This document shows positions 40,625-40,634 of a stretch of 40,634 nucleotides of DNA, one piece after another. Both the position numbers and the translations under genes were made by a program. Position 1 is the stretch's first letter. Each line of letters opens with the position of its first letter. Source of the DNA: Campylobacteraceae bacterium (GTDB lineage Bacteria; Campylobacterota; Campylobacteria; Campylobacterales; Sulfurovaceae); NCBI GenBank assembly GCA_027080995.1, contig JALWNT010000084.1, positions 1 to 40,634 on the forward strand. Reading direction: 5' to 3'. The notes under the pieces are model-generated. The model had not been told where the DNA came from. It did not search any database and saw nothing but the letters and a program-made list of their open reading frames with translations.

Positions 40625-40634
40625 GCTAAATTTG

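Overview
The window looks like chromosomal DNA of a Campylobacterota (Epsilonproteobacteria) bacterium, probably a free-living, GC-rich member such as the Sulfurovum/Nitratifractor group. The genus is inferred from gene content only. Supporting signs are a dcd/accB-accC gene group of the kind known from Campylobacter and Helicobacter, a C. jejuni-type N-glycosylation set (pglB, pglC, pglE, pglF), AddAB-type recombination nucleases and a TsdA-like dihaem cytochrome c. No rRNA, tRNA, CRISPR array or transposase was found.

Layout. 1-391 has no gene and holds an inverted-repeat element. 392-3270 is housekeeping and transport (YajR-like MFS, rdgB, CorA-family channel). 3271-3551 holds a foldable leader upstream of corA and a perfect palindrome. 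3552-6852 carries a DUF945/YdgA-like protein and a first asparagine synthetase. 6915-9388 is dcd divergent from accB-accC. 9392-12252 is a small accessory zone with two HEPN/MNT modules (one fused, one split), a UDP-glucuronate 4-epimerase-like gene and a ComEA-like protein. 12364-30329 is one long same-strand glycan locus: a gutted nucleotide-sugar dehydrogenase, wecB, an AT-rich insert of ten genes (14121-24761), then GC-rich pglB-pglC-pglE-pglF. Most of its genes overlap by 1-28 bases. 30411-40590 is again mainly housekeeping (gltX, a stress-type glycine-zipper protein, addA, tsdA-like, yefM-yoeB, addB, argJ).

How the genes work together. PglF, PglE and PglC would make an undecaprenyl-linked 4-amino sugar (no pglD is seen here). 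The GT2, GT4 and GT9 enzymes extend it, the Wzx-like protein flips it and PglB transfers it to protein. The AT-rich insert also carries a cytidylyltransferase, a variant CDP-alcohol phosphotransferase, an APH-like kinase, a nucleotidyltransferase/thymidylate-kinase-like fusion, a toroid-methyltransferase fusion and a second AsnB. Together these suggest a glycan decorated with a phospho-alcohol, amide and/or methyl group. That is inference.

The most unusual observations are: period-7 (heptanucleotide) repeat tracts at four places, one lying exactly at the junction of a large internal deletion in the dehydrogenase and one expanding the linker of AsnB; the two neighbouring HEPN/MNT modules; and the phospho-alcohol glycan module.
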